A DNA stretch of 64,000 nt from Curvibacter sp. GWA2_63_95 (GTDB lineage Bacteria > Pseudomonadota > Gammaproteobacteria > Burkholderiales > Burkholderiaceae_C): assembly GCA_001795455.1 (NCBI GenBank), contig MGPB01000037.1:37310-101309 (forward strand), in the 5' to 3' direction. The position numbers were made by a program, and so were the translations under genes. Below are positions 37,885-50,608 of the stretch, one piece after another (the stretch's first letter is position 1; the number at the start of each line of letters is the position of its first letter). Below the pieces are notes generated by a model that made no database searches, was not told where the DNA came from, and worked only from the letters and a program-made list of their open reading frames with translations.

Positions 37885-39900
37885 CTACTTGAGCCAAACG
37901 AAATACGTCATCAACACAAACACGCCGAGGATCATCACCAAGGCATAGTGGTAGAGATAACCGGACTGACCCTTGCGCACCACGGATGACACCCAAGCCA
38001 CCAGCTTCCAGGAGCCGTTGACAACCGTGCCATCAATCACAGCCTGGTCACCCACTTTCCAGAGTCCGGTACCCAGAGCGCGTGCACCGCGGGCCAAAAT
38101 ATTCTCGTTGATCCAGTCCAGGTAGTACTTGTTTTCCAGCAGATTGAACACGGGCATCACATTGCGCTTGATAGTCGCAGGCACAGCGGGGAACACCATG
38201 TACATCAGGTAAGACGTCACCACACCGGCGAGCGCCAACCAGAACGGTGCAGTGGAAAACGCGTGCATAGCCATCTGCTGAGGGCCATGGAAGATGCCGG
38301 CGAGCTCCGCCATCGCGCCATGCTTTTCAGCATTGACGAAAATCACGTCCTTGAAGAAATCCCCGAACAGCATGGGCTGGATCGTCAAGTAGCCGATCAA
38401 CACCGAAGGAATGGCCAACAGGACCAAAGGTACGGTCACCACCCAAGGCGACTCATGCGGATGGTGGTCATGCCCATGGTGACCGTGGTCATCGTGATGG
38501 TGTGCGTCAGGATTCTGGTCGAAACGCTCCTTGCCATGGAACACCAGGAAGTACATGCGGAAAGAATAGAACGCAGTCACAAACACACCCGCCAGCACAG
38601 CAAAGTTGGCAAAGCCAGCCGCGGGCAAGTGGCTGAAATGAACGGCTTCAATGATGCTGTCTTTGGAGTAAAAACCCGCAAACAAAGGGGTCCCGATTAG
38701 CGCCAACGAGCCCAGCAAGGAAGTAATCCAGGTAATGGGCATGTACTTGCGCAAGCCACCCATCCAGCGGATGTCCTGGTTGTGGTGCACGCCCATGATC
38801 ACCGATCCGGCGCCAAGGAACAGCAAGGCTTTGAAGAACGCGTGCGTCATGAGGTGAAACACCGCTACCGAGTAGGCGGATGCGCCCAGAGCGACGGTCA
38901 TGTAGCCCAACTGCGACAGGGTGGAATAGGCGACCACACGTTTGATGTCGTTCTGGATGATCCCCAGAAAACCCATGAACAAGGCCGTGATGGAACCGAT
39001 CACCAGGATGAAGTTCAGGGCCGTGTCGCTCAACTCAAACAACGGGGACATGCGAGCCACCATGAAGATGCCTGCAGTCACCATCGTTGCCGCGTGAATC
39101 AGGGCGGAGATTGGCGTAGGACCTTCCATGGAGTCTGGCAACCAGACATGCAAGGGAAACTGCGCCGACTTGCCCATGGCACCGACAAACAGGCAGATAC
39201 AAATCACAGTGACCAGCATCCACTCGGTGCCTGGAAAGCCCAGCTGGGCCAGCTCACCGGATTTGGCGAACACTTCGCCGTAGTTCAGGGTTCCTGCATA
39301 GGCCACGATCAGGCCGATACCCAAAATGAAGCCAAAGTCACCGACCCGGTTGACCAAGAACGCTTTCATGTTGGCAAAAATCGCCGTAGGTTTGTTGAAC
39401 CAAAAACCAATCAACAAGTAGGACACCAGGCCCACCGCCTCCCAACCGAAGAACAGCTGCAGCAGGTTGTTGCTCATGACCAGCATAAGCATGGAGAACG
39501 TAAACAAGGAGATGTAGGAGAAGAAGCGGTTGTAGCCTTCGTCCTCTTCCATATAACCGACCGTGTAAAGGTGCACCATCAACGAAACGAAGGTCACCAC
39601 ACACATCATCATGGCGGTCAGGCCGTCGACCAGAAAACCGACTTCCATCTTGAGCCCGCCCACCACCATCCAGGTGTAGAGGGTCTCGTTAAAGCGGGCA
39701 CCATCCAAGGCAACCGATTTGAGTGTCGCGGCGGACAGAACGAAAGCCACCAGCACACCCAGGATGGTTAGCGTGTGGCTCAGCTTGCGGCCGATCCAGT
39801 TGCCACCAAAGCGGGTGCCAAAAATACCGGCCAGCGCAGACCCCACCAAGGGGGCCAAGGGCACGGCCAACAACGTCGATGCAGAAAGGGTTTGACTCAT
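37885..39900 (-). CDS. nuoL: NADH-quinone oxidoreductase subunit L
   Basis: KSAQFPLHVWLPDSMEGPTPISALIHAATMVTAGIFMVARM. Confidence 0.97.
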   Translation of the reverse strand: MSQTLSASTLLAVPLAPLVGSALAGIFGTRFGGNWIGRKLSHTLTILGVLVAFVLSAATLKSVALDGARFNETLYTWMVVGGLKMEVGFLVDGLTAMMMCVVTFVSLMVHLYTVGYMEEDEGYNRFFSYISLFTFSMLMLVMSNNLLQLFFGWEAVGLVSYLLIGFWFNKPTAIFANMKAFLVNRVGDFGFILGIGLIVAYAGTLNYGEVFAKSGELAQLGFPGTEWMLVTVICICLFVGAMGKSAQFPLHVWLPDSMEGPTPISALIHAATMVTAGIFMVARMSPLFELSDTALNFILVIGSITALFMGFLGIIQNDIKRVVAYSTLSQLGYMTVALGASAYSVAVFHLMTHAFFKALLFLGAGSVIMGVHHNQDIRWMGGLRKYMPITWITSLLGSLALIGTPLFAGFYSKDSIIEAVHFSHLPAAGFANFAVLAGVFVTAFYSFRMYFLVFHGKERFDQNPDAHHHDDHGHHGHDHHPHESPWVVTVPLVLLAIPSVLIGYLTIQPMLFGDFFKDVIFVNAEKHGAMAELAGIFHGPQQMAMHAFSTAPFWLALAGVVTSYLMYMVFPAVPATIKRNVMPVFNLLENKYYLDWINENILARGARALGTGLWKVGDQAVIDGTVVNGSWKLVAWVSSVVRKGQSGYLYHYALVMILGVFVLMTYFVWLK

Positions 39901-39905
39901 TGTGA

Positions 39906-40214
39906 TTAACCCTTGAGCGAATTGAGTTCGTCGACGCTGATGCTGTTCTTATTGCGGAACAAGAGCACCAAAATCGCCAGCCCGATAGCGGCCTCGGCGG
40001 CGGCCACCGTCATGATGAACAACACAAAGATTTGGCCATGCAAATCATTCAGGTAGTGCGAGAACGCCACGAAATTGGTGTTGACAGCGAGCAACATCAA
40101 CTCGATGGCCATGAGCAGCACAATCAGGTTGCGGCGGTTGAGAAAAATGCCCACCACCGACAGGGCAAACAGCATGGCGCCCAGAGACAAAAAGTGTCCT
40201 AAAGTCAAAGTCAT
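39906..40214 (-). CDS. nuoK: NADH-quinone oxidoreductase subunit K
   Basis: [26 protein letters not shown]. Confidence 0.97.
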   Translation of the reverse strand: MTLTLGHFLSLGAMLFALSVVGIFLNRRNLIVLLMAIELMLLAVNTNFVAFSHYLNDLHGQIFVLFIMTVAAAEAAIGLAILVLLFRNKNSISVDELNSLKG

Positions 40215-40855
40215 TGTTTTTTCTCCGCATCTGCTGGCTCAACGGCTACGGCCGGGGCCGCCTGGGTTGCGGCCATCTTCACCACGGTCATCCGGTCACG
40301 CGACTTCACGCGCACTTGGTCACCGGGGCTCACATATTTGCTGTCCTTGCGGGCACGCAGAGTCAGTGCAATGGCTGCAATCATGGCGACCAACAAAATC
40401 GCGGCAGCAACCTCCAAGGGAAGCAGGTACTGGGTGAAGAGCAACACACCAATCTCTTTGGTGTTAGACGAACCTGCAGCTGCCACCGCCGAAGAAGGGT
40501 CTTCCACAATACGGAAGCCCCCCATCAACACGGCGGCCATTTCCAACGCAATCACCACACCCACCAGCGCAGCAAGCGGGAAGTGTTTCCAAAAACCAAG
40601 GCGCAAATTTTCCACGTTCACGTCCATCATCATCACGACGAACAAGAACAACACCATCACCGCACCAACATAGACCAACACCAAGGCGATGGACAGGAAT
40701 TCCGCTTTCAACAACATCCAGATCAATGCCGCCTGGAAAAAGGTCAGCACCAGGTACAGGGCTGCATGCACCGGGTTGCGTGCGGTGATCACCCGGAATG
40801 CTGCGAACAACAGCACCGCCGAGAAGGCATAAAAAAGACCAGTCGTAACACTCAT
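40211..40855 (-). CDS. nuoJ: NADH-quinone oxidoreductase subunit J
   Basis: position in operon; [27 protein letters not shown]. Confidence 0.95.
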   Translation of the reverse strand: MSVTTGLFYAFSAVLLFAAFRVITARNPVHAALYLVLTFFQAALIWMLLKAEFLSIALVLVYVGAVMVLFLFVVMMMDVNVENLRLGFWKHFPLAALVGVVIALEMAAVLMGGFRIVEDPSSAVAAAGSSNTKEIGVLLFTQYLLPLEVAAAILLVAMIAAIALTLRARKDSKYVSPGDQVRVKSRDRMTVVKMAATQAAPAVAVEPADAEKKQ

Positions 40856-40880
40856 GATTCAAACACTTTCTTGCGACAGA

Positions 40881-41402
40881 TCAGCGGTATTTGGCGTCTG
40901 CTTGCTTGTTGGCAGCGATCTCAGGCTCGTACCGATCGCCCACAGCCAGCAGCATCTCTTTGGTGAAATACAGATCCCCTCGTTTCTCCCCGTGGTATTC
41001 CAGAATATGGGTCTCCACAATCGAGTCAACAGGACAGCTTTCTTCGCAAAAGCCGCAGAAGATGCATTTGGTCAGATCAATGTCGTAGCGGGTGGTGCGA
41101 CGCGAGCCATCGTCACGCACGTCGGATTCAATGGTGATTGCCATCGCGGGGCACACTGCCTCACAAAGTTTGCAGGCAATGCAACGCTCTTCTCCGTTTT
41201 CATAACGGCGCAAGGCATGCAGACCGCGGAAACGTGGCGACAAGGGCGTTTTTTCCTCGGGAAACTGCACAGTCACTTTGCGGCGAAACAAATAGCGACC
41301 GGTCAGGGCCAGGCCCTTGAACAACTCCACCAGCAAAAAGCTGTAGAGAAAATCCTTGAGAGAAAAAGCGGAGGGCATACGGGCGACAGAAGGAGAAGAC
41401 AT
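40881..41402 (-). CDS. nuoI: NADH-quinone oxidoreductase subunit I
   Basis: two 4Fe-4S motifs [16 protein letters not shown] and [16 protein letters not shown]. Confidence 0.97.
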   Translation of the reverse strand: MSSPSVARMPSAFSLKDFLYSFLLVELFKGLALTGRYLFRRKVTVQFPEEKTPLSPRFRGLHALRRYENGEERCIACKLCEAVCPAMAITIESDVRDDGSRRTTRYDIDLTKCIFCGFCEESCPVDSIVETHILEYHGEKRGDLYFTKEMLLAVGDRYEPEIAANKQADAKYR

Positions 41403-41413
41403 GGACAGTTCCT

Positions 41414-42490
41414 TCACTTCCAGATGTTGAAGGAGGTTTGCATCCAGCCACCAATGACCAAGAGCCAGACCAGCGTCACGGGAATGAATACTTTCCACCC
41501 CAAACGCATGATCTGGTCATAACGGAAACGGGGGAATGTGGCACGCACCCAGATAAACAGACTCACTACGGCACAGGTCTTGATACCCAGCCAGATCCAG
41601 CCGGGAATGAAGTCCAACGCTGCCACGGGGGACAACCACCCACCCAAGAACATCAGCGATGCCAAGATGGAGATCAGCCACATATTGGCGTATTCCGCGA
41701 GGTAAAACATGGCGTAGGACATGCCGGAGTATTCGACCATGTGACCTGCCACGATTTCCGCTTCGCCTTCGACCACGTCAAAAGGATGACGGTTGGTCTC
41801 CGCCAATCCGGAAATGATGTAAACCACAAAAATAGGCAACAAAGGAAGCCAGTTCCAAGACAAGAAGCCCAATCCCATGGCAGCAAAGTCACCTTTGCCC
41901 TGCCCCATCACAATTTCCGACAGATTCATGCTGCCAGAAATCATGAGAACAATCACCAGGCAAAAACCCATCGCAATCTCGTAGCTCACCATCTGTGCAG
42001 AGGCACGCAGAGCACCGAGGAAGGCGTATTTGGAGTTGGACGCCCAACCGGCAATCACCACGCCATAAACTTCCATGGAGGTGATAGCCATCACGAACAG
42101 CAGGCCCGCGTTGATGTTGGCCAGCGCGACATCCGGACCAAAGGGAATAACAGCCCAAGCAGCCATGGCCGGCATGATGGTCAAGATAGGGCCAATAAAG
42201 AACAGACCTTTGCTGGCCTGCGTGGGGACCAGAATCTCTTTAGTGAGCAATTTCAAGGCATCTGCAATAGGCTGCAACAGCCCCCACGGTCCGACACGGT
42301 TAGGGCCGACCCGAACCTGCATCCAACCCAAGAACTTGCGCTCCCACAGCGTTAGGTAGGCCACGGCCCCCATCAGGGGCAACACCACCACCACAATTTT
42401 CAGCAAAGTCCAGATCACAGGCCACAGAAAGCTCGCCCACCACGATGCTGCGAGCAATCCCAATCCGGTGTTGTAAATCATGTCAATCAT
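41414..42490 (-). CDS. nuoH: NADH-quinone oxidoreductase subunit H
   Basis: [37 protein letters not shown]. Confidence 0.97.
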   Translation of the reverse strand: MIDMIYNTGLGLLAASWWASFLWPVIWTLLKIVVVVLPLMGAVAYLTLWERKFLGWMQVRVGPNRVGPWGLLQPIADALKLLTKEILVPTQASKGLFFIGPILTIMPAMAAWAVIPFGPDVALANINAGLLFVMAITSMEVYGVVIAGWASNSKYAFLGALRASAQMVSYEIAMGFCLVIVLMISGSMNLSEIVMGQGKGDFAAMGLGFLSWNWLPLLPIFVVYIISGLAETNRHPFDVVEGEAEIVAGHMVEYSGMSYAMFYLAEYANMWLISILASLMFLGGWLSPVAALDFIPGWIWLGIKTCAVVSLFIWVRATFPRFRYDQIMRLGWKVFIPVTLVWLLVIGGWMQTSFNIWK

Positions 42491-44625
42491 GACAAAGCCT
42501 CTTCTCGCGCTTGGGCGTCTCGCTTCGCATCTGCAGTCAATTGGAGCGATGACGAACGGCGCACCAAACCGTCCAGTTGGTAGATGGATGCTGCAACGGG
42601 TTCCACCTCAGCAGCTTGCAAGTCGATCGCAAGTGCGCAGGCATTGCTCAGGCGAGCAGTTGGCACAAACCAAGCATCTCCCTGTTGCTCCAGGGTCAGG
42701 GCTTTGAGAACCTCTTGCGAAGACTCGCAGTCCACACCCGGCACATTCAGCAGATTGGCCATCACACGCAGTACTTTCCAAGCGGGACGGGCATCACCTG
42801 CAGGTTTGACGACCGCATGAAAGCTCTGCACGCGGCCTTCTGCATTCGCAAAACTACCGGAAGTCTCGGTGAACGGCGCAACAGGCAGAATCACATCGCT
42901 AATGTCGAGATTCGCCTTGAAAGGGCTCAATGTCACGACCATCTCTGCTTTGGACAGGCCTACCAGAGCATCACGCCCCAAGGCACTGTCAAATTCCGGT
43001 TCCGTGTTGAGCAACAGGGCAGCCTTCAACCCGCCAGACAGCATCTGCGCAGCGTTCAGGCCGGTGGTCTGAGGTGTGGCACCAACAAACTGGGCGCCCA
43101 CGGTGTTGGCCGCCTCGGTTAGATAGCCAGCCGTAGCACCCGTTTGCGCTGCAATCCAGTTGGCCAATGCCAGCAGACTGGAAGCTTTGGCGTGGTGCGC
43201 GGCAGCATTGCCCAACAGCACCGCCTTGCGCTCGCCGGAAAGCAGCGAGCGGGCAATGGCCTGGGCCACTGGCGTCGCAGTACCCGCGGCAGGTGCCGGC
43301 ACCGACTTCTCTGCAGCAATGGCGGCTGCAATATCTGCCAATGCTTGCACCCAAGTGGCCGCAGGGGCCAGGGCCCAGTGGGCCACTGGCAATGCCCAGT
43401 CAGAAGACTCCGACGCGACTGCACTCACCACACAACCCAGCTTGCTGGCCTGGCGAATACGCTGGGCAAACAGGGGATGGTCCTTGCGCAGATTGGAACC
43501 GACCACCAACACCCGCTGCAATTGCGACAGGGATGCGATGGATGTGCCCAAAGAGCGCACACCCTCTGCAGGCACGAACTCGCTGTTACGCAAGCGGTAG
43601 TCGATGTTGTCACTGCCCAGTCCACGAATCAGGGCACCCGCCAACTGCAACTCTTCGAGCGTGCTGTGGGGGCTGACCAATGCACCGATACTGGCTGCAC
43701 CATGGTTGGCCTTGATTTGTTTGAAGCCATTGGCCACATATTCCAGTGCCGTCTGCCAGTCCACGCTCTTCCACTCGCCGCCCTGTTTGAGCATGGGGGA
43801 AGTCAGGCGTTCTTCGCTGTTCAGCGCCTCATAGGAGAAACGGTCACGATCGGCAATCCAGCACTCGTTCACCGCGTCGTTTTCAAGCGGCACAACCCGC
43901 AGCACCTTGTGGTTTTTCACCTGAACAATCAGGTTGGCCCCCGTAGAGTCATGCGGACTGACGGACTTGCGACGTGACAGCTCCCACGTGCGGGCACTGT
44001 AGCGGAAAGGCTTGCTGGTCAAGGCACCGACGGGACAAATGTCGATCATGTTGCCCGACAACTCGGAATCCACCGTGTCACCAATAAAGGTTTCAATTTC
44101 GGCATGCTCACCGCGGTGCGACATGCCCAATTCCATGACGCCCGCGACTTCCTGACCAAAGCGGACACAACGGGTGCAATGGATGCAGCGGCTCATTTCC
44201 TGCATGGAAATCAACGGCCCCACATCCTTGACGGGTACCACACGCTTTTCTTCTTCGTAGCGCGAGGAAGATCCACCGTACCCCACGGCCAAGTCCTGGA
44301 GCTGGCATTCGCCGCCCTGATCGCAAATGGGGCAATCCAGCGGGTGGTTGATCAACAGGAATTCCATGACCGACTTCTGGGCCTTGATGGCCTTGTCGCT
44401 CTTGGTGCGCACAATCATGCCCTGGGTCACCGGTGTGGCACAGGCAGGCATGGGCTTGGGCATTTTCTCCACGTCCACCAGACACATGCGGCAATTGGCT
44501 GCAATGCTCAACTTCTTGTGGTAACAGAAGTGGGGAATGTAGGTGCCCGCCTTGTCGGCTGCATGCATCACCATGCTGCCTTCGGCGATCTCTACTTTCT
44601 TGCCGTCGAGTTCGATTTCAATCAT
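42487..44625 (-). CDS. nuoG: NADH-quinone oxidoreductase subunit G
   Basis: N-terminal 2Fe-2S and [14 protein letters not shown] motifs. Confidence 0.97.
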   Translation of the reverse strand: MIEIELDGKKVEIAEGSMVMHAADKAGTYIPHFCYHKKLSIAANCRMCLVDVEKMPKPMPACATPVTQGMIVRTKSDKAIKAQKSVMEFLLINHPLDCPICDQGGECQLQDLAVGYGGSSSRYEEEKRVVPVKDVGPLISMQEMSRCIHCTRCVRFGQEVAGVMELGMSHRGEHAEIETFIGDTVDSELSGNMIDICPVGALTSKPFRYSARTWELSRRKSVSPHDSTGANLIVQVKNHKVLRVVPLENDAVNECWIADRDRFSYEALNSEERLTSPMLKQGGEWKSVDWQTALEYVANGFKQIKANHGAASIGALVSPHSTLEELQLAGALIRGLGSDNIDYRLRNSEFVPAEGVRSLGTSIASLSQLQRVLVVGSNLRKDHPLFAQRIRQASKLGCVVSAVASESSDWALPVAHWALAPAATWVQALADIAAAIAAEKSVPAPAAGTATPVAQAIARSLLSGERKAVLLGNAAAHHAKASSLLALANWIAAQTGATAGYLTEAANTVGAQFVGATPQTTGLNAAQMLSGGLKAALLLNTEPEFDSALGRDALVGLSKAEMVVTLSPFKANLDISDVILPVAPFTETSGSFANAEGRVQSFHAVVKPAGDARPAWKVLRVMANLLNVPGVDCESSQEVLKALTLEQQGDAWFVPTARLSNACALAIDLQAAEVEPVAASIYQLDGLVRRSSSLQLTADAKRDAQAREEALS

Positions 44626-44637
44626 CTTGTGACTCGC

Positions 44638-45990
44638 TCAAACGTGGGCCGCGACCATGCTGGTCTTGTGCTCTACGAGGTACTCAAATTCGTGCCGGAA
44701 GTGCTTGATCATGGCGCGCACAGGCATCGCAGCCGCATCGCCCAAGGCGCAAATGGTGCGCCCCTGGATGTTCTCAGCCACGTTATCCAACAAGTCCATA
44801 TCGCTCGGGCGGCCTTGCCCGCCGACGATACGATCCACCATCCGCGATAACCAGCCCGTGCCTTCACGGCAGGGGGTGCATTGGCCGCAAGATTCGTGCA
44901 TGTAGAAATAGCTGAGACGCTGCAAGGCCGTAACCATGCAACGAGTTTCGTCCATCACGATGACAGCGCCCGAGCCCAGCATGGAGCCTGCCTTGGCAAT
45001 CGAGTCATAGTCCATGGTGCATTCCATCATGATGGATGCGGGTAGCACTGGCGAAGATGATCCACCGGGAATCACTGCCTTCAGCGCCTTTCCACCGCGC
45101 ACACCACCGGCAAGCTCCAGCAGTTTGGTGAATGGCGTCCCCATGGGAATTTCGTAGTTGCCCGGGCGTTCCACATCCCCACTGATGGAATAGATCTTGG
45201 TACCACCGTTGTTGGGTTTGCCGCATTCCAGATAAGCCTGACCACCGTTGCGAATGATCCAAGGCACCGCTGCGAAAGTTTCGGTGTTGTTGATCGTGGT
45301 GGGCTTGCCGTACAGGCCAAAGCTGGCAGGGAACGGTGGTTTGAAACGGGGTTGGCCTTTTTTGCCTTCCAGCGACTCGAGCAAAGCCGTTTCTTCACCG
45401 CAGATGTAGGCACCAAAACCATGGGCTGCATGCAGCTGGAAATTGAAATTGCTGCCCTGGATATTGTTGCCCAACAGGCCCGCGGCACGGGCCTCCTCAA
45501 GGGCTTCTTCAAAACGCTCGTAAGCCGAGAAGATTTCGCCGTGGATGTAGTTGTACCCCACCGAAATGCCCATGGCGTAGGCTGCAATCGCCATACCTTC
45601 AATCACGATGTGAGGATTGAACTGGAGAATATCGCGGTCTTTGCACGTACCGGGCTCGCCCTCGTCAGAGTTGCATACCAAGTACTTTTGCCCCGGGAAC
45701 TGACGGGGCATGAAACTCCATTTCAGGCCCGTAGGGAAACCAGCACCACCGCGTCCGCGCAAGGCAGACTCTTTGACTGTAGCGATCACCTGGTCTTGCG
45801 TAAGACCTTCGCCGCCATCTTTGCCCAAAATCTTGCGCAGAGCCTGGTAACCGCCCCGTGCTTCGTAATCCTTGAGGCGCCAGTTGCTGCCGTTCAACCC
45901 AGCATAAATCTGGGGGTTGATGTGGCGATCGTGGAAGCAGGTTTGCACGCCGGTGGCGCAAAACTGGGAGAGAACATTCTCAGCGGTCAT
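44638..45990 (-). CDS. nuoF: NADH-quinone oxidoreductase subunit F
   Basis: [30 protein letters not shown]. Confidence 0.97.
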   Translation of the reverse strand: MTAENVLSQFCATGVQTCFHDRHINPQIYAGLNGSNWRLKDYEARGGYQALRKILGKDGGEGLTQDQVIATVKESALRGRGGAGFPTGLKWSFMPRQFPGQKYLVCNSDEGEPGTCKDRDILQFNPHIVIEGMAIAAYAMGISVGYNYIHGEIFSAYERFEEALEEARAAGLLGNNIQGSNFNFQLHAAHGFGAYICGEETALLESLEGKKGQPRFKPPFPASFGLYGKPTTINNTETFAAVPWIIRNGGQAYLECGKPNNGGTKIYSISGDVERPGNYEIPMGTPFTKLLELAGGVRGGKALKAVIPGGSSSPVLPASIMMECTMDYDSIAKAGSMLGSGAVIVMDETRCMVTALQRLSYFYMHESCGQCTPCREGTGWLSRMVDRIVGGQGRPSDMDLLDNVAENIQGRTICALGDAAAMPVRAMIKHFRHEFEYLVEHKTSMVAAHV

Positions 45991-46478
45991 CACTTGCCCT
46001 CCGAGGCACGCAAGCCATCGACCAACTGGTCCAGCTTTTCGTTGGTCATGAAGCTGCACATGGCGCGATCATTGACCAGCATCACAGGAGAATCGGCGCA
46101 TGCGCCCAGACACTCGCTCTGCTGCAAGGTGAACAGGCCATCCGCCGTCGTTTCGCCCATGTGGATGCCCAGTTTGTGTTCGAGATGGTGCAACGCCTTC
46201 TGGCCATCGCGCAATTGGCACGGCAGATTGGTACAGACGTTCAGTTTGAACTTGCCCACTGGGCGCTGGTTGTACATGTTGTAGAAGGTGGTCACTTCGT
46301 GCACAGCCATGGGCGCCATGCCCAAATGTTCGGCAATCACCTTCTCACTCTCGGCACTGACAAAGCCCAGCTCCTGCTGAACGATGGAGAGGCAGGCCAT
46401 CACCGCAGACTGCTTCTGCTCTGCGGGGTACTTGGCCACTTCGCGGTCAAAACGCGCCTTGGTAGCGTCAGAGATCAT
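45990..46478 (-). CDS. nuoE: NADH-quinone oxidoreductase subunit E
   Basis: [14 protein letters not shown]; thioredoxin-like 2Fe-2S pattern. Confidence 0.96.
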   Translation of the reverse strand: MISDATKARFDREVAKYPAEQKQSAVMACLSIVQQELGFVSAESEKVIAEHLGMAPMAVHEVTTFYNMYNQRPVGKFKLNVCTNLPCQLRDGQKALHHLEHKLGIHMGETTADGLFTLQQSECLGACADSPVMLVNDRAMCSFMTNEKLDQLVDGLRASEGK

Positions 46479-47728
46479 CGGTCAATCTCTCCAAAAACAA
46501 TGTCCATGGTGCCAATGATGGACACCGCATCGGCAATCATGTGCCCGGTAGCCATCTCGTTGAGCCCCGCCAAATGGGCAAACCCCGGCGGACGGATCTT
46601 CAGACGGTAAGGCTTATTGGCACCATCGCTCACGATGTAAATGCCGAACTCCCCCTTGGGGTGCTCAACCGCCGCATAGGCTTCGCCTTCGGGTACGTGG
46701 AAGCCCTCGGTGAACAGCTTGAAATGGTGAATCAACTCTTCCATGCTGGTTTTCATGGACTCGCGAGAAGGCGGTGCCACCTTGTGGTTGTCCGTGATCA
46801 CCGGACCGGGGTTGGCCTTGAGCCAGTCCACACATTGTTTGATGATGTGATTGGACTGCTTCATCTCTTCCATACGGACCAAGTAGCGGTCGTACACGTC
46901 ACCCGTCTTGCCCACCGGAATGTCAAAGTCCACTTTGTCGTACGCATCGTAGGGCTGTTTCTTGCGCAGGTCCCAAGCGATACCTGAGCCACGCAGCATA
47001 GGGCCGGTAAAGCCCAAGTTCAGCGCACGCTCGGGCGTCACGACACCGATGTTCACGGTGCGCTGCTTCCAGATGCGGTTCTCGGTCAACAGGGTGTGGT
47101 ATTCCTCTAGGCACGCGGGGAAACGCTGTGTGAAGTCTTCGATGAAATCTAGCAGGGAACCTTGGCGGTTCTTGTTCAGCTCAGCAACACCCTTGGCATT
47201 GCGCACGCGGCTGGCCTTGAACTGGGGCATGGTGTCGGGCAGATCGCGGTACACACCACCCGGACGGAAGTAAGCTGCGTGCATGCGCGCACCACTGGCC
47301 GCTTCGTACATGTCAAACAGGTCTTCGCGCTCACGGAAGGTGTAGATCAAAATGGTGGAACTACCGCAATCGTTGCCATGCGACCCCAGCCACATCAGGT
47401 GGTTCAGCAGGCGGGTAATTTCGGAGAACATCACGCGGATGTACTGCGCGCGCTCAGGCACTTCAATGCCCAGCAACTTTTCGATGGCCAGACAGTAGGC
47501 GTGCTCATTGCACATCATGGACACATAGTCCAGGCGGTCCATATAAGGTAGCGCCTGGATGTACGTCTTGCTCTCGGCCAGTTTTTCGGTCGCGCGGTGC
47601 AACAGACCGATGTGTGGATCAGCCCGCTGGATGACCTCGCCATCGAGCTCCAGCACCAGGCGCAACACGCCGTGTGCGGCCGGGTGCTGCGGACCAAAGT
47701 TCAGGGTGTAGTTCTTGATTTCAGCCAT
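46475..47728 (-). CDS. nuoD: NADH-quinone oxidoreductase subunit D
   Basis: [22 protein letters not shown]. Confidence 0.97.
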   Translation of the reverse strand: MAEIKNYTLNFGPQHPAAHGVLRLVLELDGEVIQRADPHIGLLHRATEKLAESKTYIQALPYMDRLDYVSMMCNEHAYCLAIEKLLGIEVPERAQYIRVMFSEITRLLNHLMWLGSHGNDCGSSTILIYTFREREDLFDMYEAASGARMHAAYFRPGGVYRDLPDTMPQFKASRVRNAKGVAELNKNRQGSLLDFIEDFTQRFPACLEEYHTLLTENRIWKQRTVNIGVVTPERALNLGFTGPMLRGSGIAWDLRKKQPYDAYDKVDFDIPVGKTGDVYDRYLVRMEEMKQSNHIIKQCVDWLKANPGPVITDNHKVAPPSRESMKTSMEELIHHFKLFTEGFHVPEGEAYAAVEHPKGEFGIYIVSDGANKPYRLKIRPPGFAHLAGLNEMATGHMIADAVSIIGTMDIVFGEIDR

Positions 47729-47740
47729 GCATTCAACTGC

Positions 47741-48349
47741 TTACTGCAGGCCTCCGTAATTGTCTTCGCGGATGATGCGGGGCGTGATCTCGCGGGTTTC
47801 GATGGTGACAGGCTGGTACACCACGCGGCCCTGCTCTGCGTCAAAGCGCATTTCCACATGCCCCGTGGTGGGGAAATCCTTGCGGAAGGGGTGACCGATA
47901 AAACCATAGTCGGTCAGGATGCGGCGCAGATCATTGTGGCCTTCGAACACAATACCAAACAGGTCAAAGGCCTCGCGCTCAAACCAGTTGGCAGAGTTCC
48001 AAATCTCGGTCACGGATGCCACCGATGGCATGTCATCGTCAGGCGTAAATACCTTGAGGCGCAACCGCTGATTCAGACTGACCGACAGCAAATGCATGAC
48101 CACCGCAAAACGTGGACCTTCGTAGGCACCCGCCTTGTAGTCAGAATAGTCCACACCACACAAGTCCAGCAACTGCTCGAATTGGCAACCAGGCGCATCA
48201 CGCAATGTCTTGGCCACCACCAGCAGGTCGTCAGCAGACACCACCAACTCGACTTCGCCCAAGGCCACGGTCAAACGCTTGACCTTGTCGCCCAGCACAC
48301 GCTGGACGGCGTCCAGTGTCGCTTCAGGCCGAATGGAATAAACAGTCAT
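47741..48349 (-). CDS. nuoC: NADH-quinone oxidoreductase subunit C
   Basis: [39 protein letters not shown]. Confidence 0.97.
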   Translation of the reverse strand: MTVYSIRPEATLDAVQRVLGDKVKRLTVALGEVELVVSADDLLVVAKTLRDAPGCQFEQLLDLCGVDYSDYKAGAYEGPRFAVVMHLLSVSLNQRLRLKVFTPDDDMPSVASVTEIWNSANWFEREAFDLFGIVFEGHNDLRRILTDYGFIGHPFRKDFPTTGHVEMRFDAEQGRVVYQPVTIETREITPRIIREDNYGGLQ

Positions 48350-48357
48350 AGAAATCC

Positions 48358-48837
48358 TCAGGCCCGGGCAATGGTTTCGGTGCGGCGAATTTTTTGCTGC
48401 AACTGCAGGATGCCGTACACCAACGCCTCAGCGGTAGGAGGGCAGCCAGGCACATACACATCCACCGGCACGATACGGTCACAGCCGCGCACCACAGAAT
48501 AGCTGTAGTGGTAATAACCGCCGCCATTGGCACAGGATCCCATGCTGATCACCCAGCGTGGTTCAGACATCTGGTCATAGACCTTGCGCAGCGCCGGAGC
48601 CATCTTGTTGCACAAGGTGCCAGCCACAATCATCAGATCGGATTGACGCGGGCTGGCACGAAACACCTCCGAGCCAAAGCGGGAGAGGTCATAACGGGCC
48701 GCCGCCGCATGCATCATCTCCACCGCACAGCAAGCCAGACCAAAGGTCATCGGCCAGATGGAGCCAGTCTTGGCCCAGTTCATCACCGAGTCGTAACTCG
48801 TGGTGACAAACCCTTCTTTGAGTACACCTTCAATCAT
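48358..48837 (-). CDS. nuoB: NADH-quinone oxidoreductase subunit B
   Basis: [39 protein letters not shown]. Confidence 0.97.
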   Translation of the reverse strand: MIEGVLKEGFVTTSYDSVMNWAKTGSIWPMTFGLACCAVEMMHAAAARYDLSRFGSEVFRASPRQSDLMIVAGTLCNKMAPALRKVYDQMSEPRWVISMGSCANGGGYYHYSYSVVRGCDRIVPVDVYVPGCPPTAEALVYGILQLQQKIRRTETIARA

Positions 48838-48841
48838 TGGA

Positions 48842-49201
48842 TCACTCCCAGTCCAGCGCGCCTTTTTTCCACATGTAGACGAAGCCAATGGTGAGCACCA
48901 CCACAAACTCAGCCCCGATGAGGAAACCCAGCATTCCGGTTTCTTTCAAGGACACGGCCCACGGAAACAGAAAGGCTGTTTCAAGGTCGAACAAAATGAA
49001 GAGGATGGCCACCAAGTAGTAACGCACATCAAACTTCATGCGTGCGTCTTCGAAAGCTTCGAAGCCGCATTCGTAGGGGGAGTTTTTTGCAGGATCGGGG
49101 CGATTGGGCCCCAGGATGTAGCCGAGCACCTGCGGGACAACGCCCACACCGATACCGACCAAGATGAACAAGAGTACGGGGAGATATTGATCGAGGTTCA
49201 T
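48842..49201 (-). CDS. nuoA: NADH-quinone oxidoreductase subunit A
   Basis: [41 protein letters not shown]. Confidence 0.96.
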   Translation of the reverse strand: MNLDQYLPVLLFILVGIGVGVVPQVLGYILGPNRPDPAKNSPYECGFEAFEDARMKFDVRYYLVAILFILFDLETAFLFPWAVSLKETGMLGFLIGAEFVVVLTIGFVYMWKKGALDWE

Positions 49202-49264
49202 CTTGAGATTCTGATCACCGTTACAGCCCAGCCAAGCAGGCTCTTGGCTGAACGGAGTTTTTTC

Positions 49265-49349
49265 TGGTGCCGTCGGCGAGACTCGAACTCGCACAGCTTT
49301 CGCCACTACCCCCTCAAGATAGCGTGTCTACCAATTTCACCACGACGGC
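49265..49349 (-). tRNA. tRNA-Leu (anticodon GAG), CCA encoded
   Basis: GCCGTCGTGGTGAAATTGGTAGACACGCTATCTTGAGGGGGTAGTGGCGAAAGCTGTGCGAGTTCGAGTCTCGCCGACGGCACCA folds as a class II tRNA; acceptor GCCGTCG/CGACGGC. Confidence 0.96.
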
Positions 49350-49465
49350 GGCTCTCAGCTGGCGAATTTGCGTGAGGAGCCTTGCGGCATTTGCTTATTC
49401 ACCAGCCCTAGAGTTTACCCTGAATTTACCCTGCCATCGGCAGGGACAAGGCATTTAAAACCCGA

Positions 49466-49828
49466 TCACTTGGCCGGGATCTGGGCGGCACCTGTTGCGG
49501 GCGCTGCTGGAGCAGATTCAGCGGCCACCGGAGCCGCAGCAGGCGCAACCACGGCAGCACCTTCCAGCACCGAGCCCGAGCTGGCAGGGCGCAAATTACC
49601 GAAGTACGCCAGGGCCAGCGTGCACACAAAAAACACCGTGGCCAAAATGGCCGTGGTGCGCGACAGGAAATTGGCACTGCCGCTGGCGCCAAACAGGCTA
49701 CCGGAGCCACCGCTGCCAAAGGCAGCCCCCATGTCGGCACCTTTGCCGTGTTGAACCAGGATCAGACCAATCATGGCCAGCGCGGACAACATTTGCACAG
49801 TCAGAATGATGGTGACGATAAAACTCAT
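49466..49828 (-). CDS. secG: preprotein translocase subunit SecG
   Basis: two-TM protein; GLILVQHGKGADMGAAFGSGGSGSLFGASGSANFLSRTTAILA. Confidence 0.96.
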   Translation of the reverse strand: MSFIVTIILTVQMLSALAMIGLILVQHGKGADMGAAFGSGGSGSLFGASGSANFLSRTTAILATVFFVCTLALAYFGNLRPASSGSVLEGAAVVAPAAAPVAAESAPAAPATGAAQIPAK

Positions 49829-49864
49829 GAACTACTACTCCTCAATTTGAAAAACTGCGCAACC

Positions 49865-50608
49865 TCAAGCGGCTGCGGCGATGATGGCCAAAAAGTCCGG
49901 CGCTTTGAGAGACGCGCCCCCCACCAAGCCACCGTCAATATCTGCCTGGCCCAGCAATTGGGCGGCATTGGCAGCATTCATGCTGCCACCGTAAAGAATC
50001 TGCACGCGATCCGAGTGCTCCGTGGCGGCACGCAACTGCGCGCGCAACACCGCATGCACCTGCTGCGCTTGTTCGGGACTGGCAGTCTTGCCGGTACCAA
50101 TGGCCCACACCGGCTCATACGCCACCACAATTTCGCTGATGCAATGGCCGTTGGTGTGAATGACAGCGGCCAGCTGGCGCTTCACCACTTCTTCCGTCAA
50201 ACCAGCTTCGCGTTCCTGCAGCGTCTCGCCCACACAGACGATGGGCGTGATGCCCGCAGCCAAGGCCTTTTGGGCTTTGCTGGCCACAACACCATCCGTC
50301 TCACCGTGGTACTGGCGGCGCTCGGAGTGGCCCACGATGGCGTAGCGAACCGCCAGATCGCGCAGCATGCTGGCAGACACTTCACCGGTGTAGGCACCCG
50401 CATCGTGCGCGGACACATCTTGCGCGCCCACGGCAATCGCCGAGCCTTTCACCAAGGCACCCACCTCTGCCAGATACGGCGCAGGCACGCACACGGCAAT
50501 GTCACAGGCCGGCTGACCCACGCCAGCCAACAGCTGCTGCAACAGTGCCGCATTGGTCGCAGTGGCGCCGTTCATCTTCCAGTTGCCCGCAATCAATTTC
50601 TTTTTCAT
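49865..50608 (-). CDS. tpiA: triosephosphate isomerase
   Basis: [51 protein letters not shown]. Confidence 0.97.
   Translation of the reverse strand: MKKKLIAGNWKMNGATATNAALLQQLLAGVGQPACDIAVCVPAPYLAEVGALVKGSAIAVGAQDVSAHDAGAYTGEVSASMLRDLAVRYAIVGHSERRQYHGETDGVVASKAQKALAAGITPIVCVGETLQEREAGLTEEVVKRQLAAVIHTNGHCISEIVVAYEPVWAIGTGKTASPEQAQQVHAVLRAQLRAATEHSDRVQILYGGSMNAANAAQLLGQADIDGGLVGGASLKAPDFLAIIAAAA

Noticed and set aside
34885-49201. nuo operon checked for insertions, missing subunits or unusual order
   Set aside because: All 14 subunits in canonical A-N order with conserved motifs and short spacers; ordinary for Burkholderiales.
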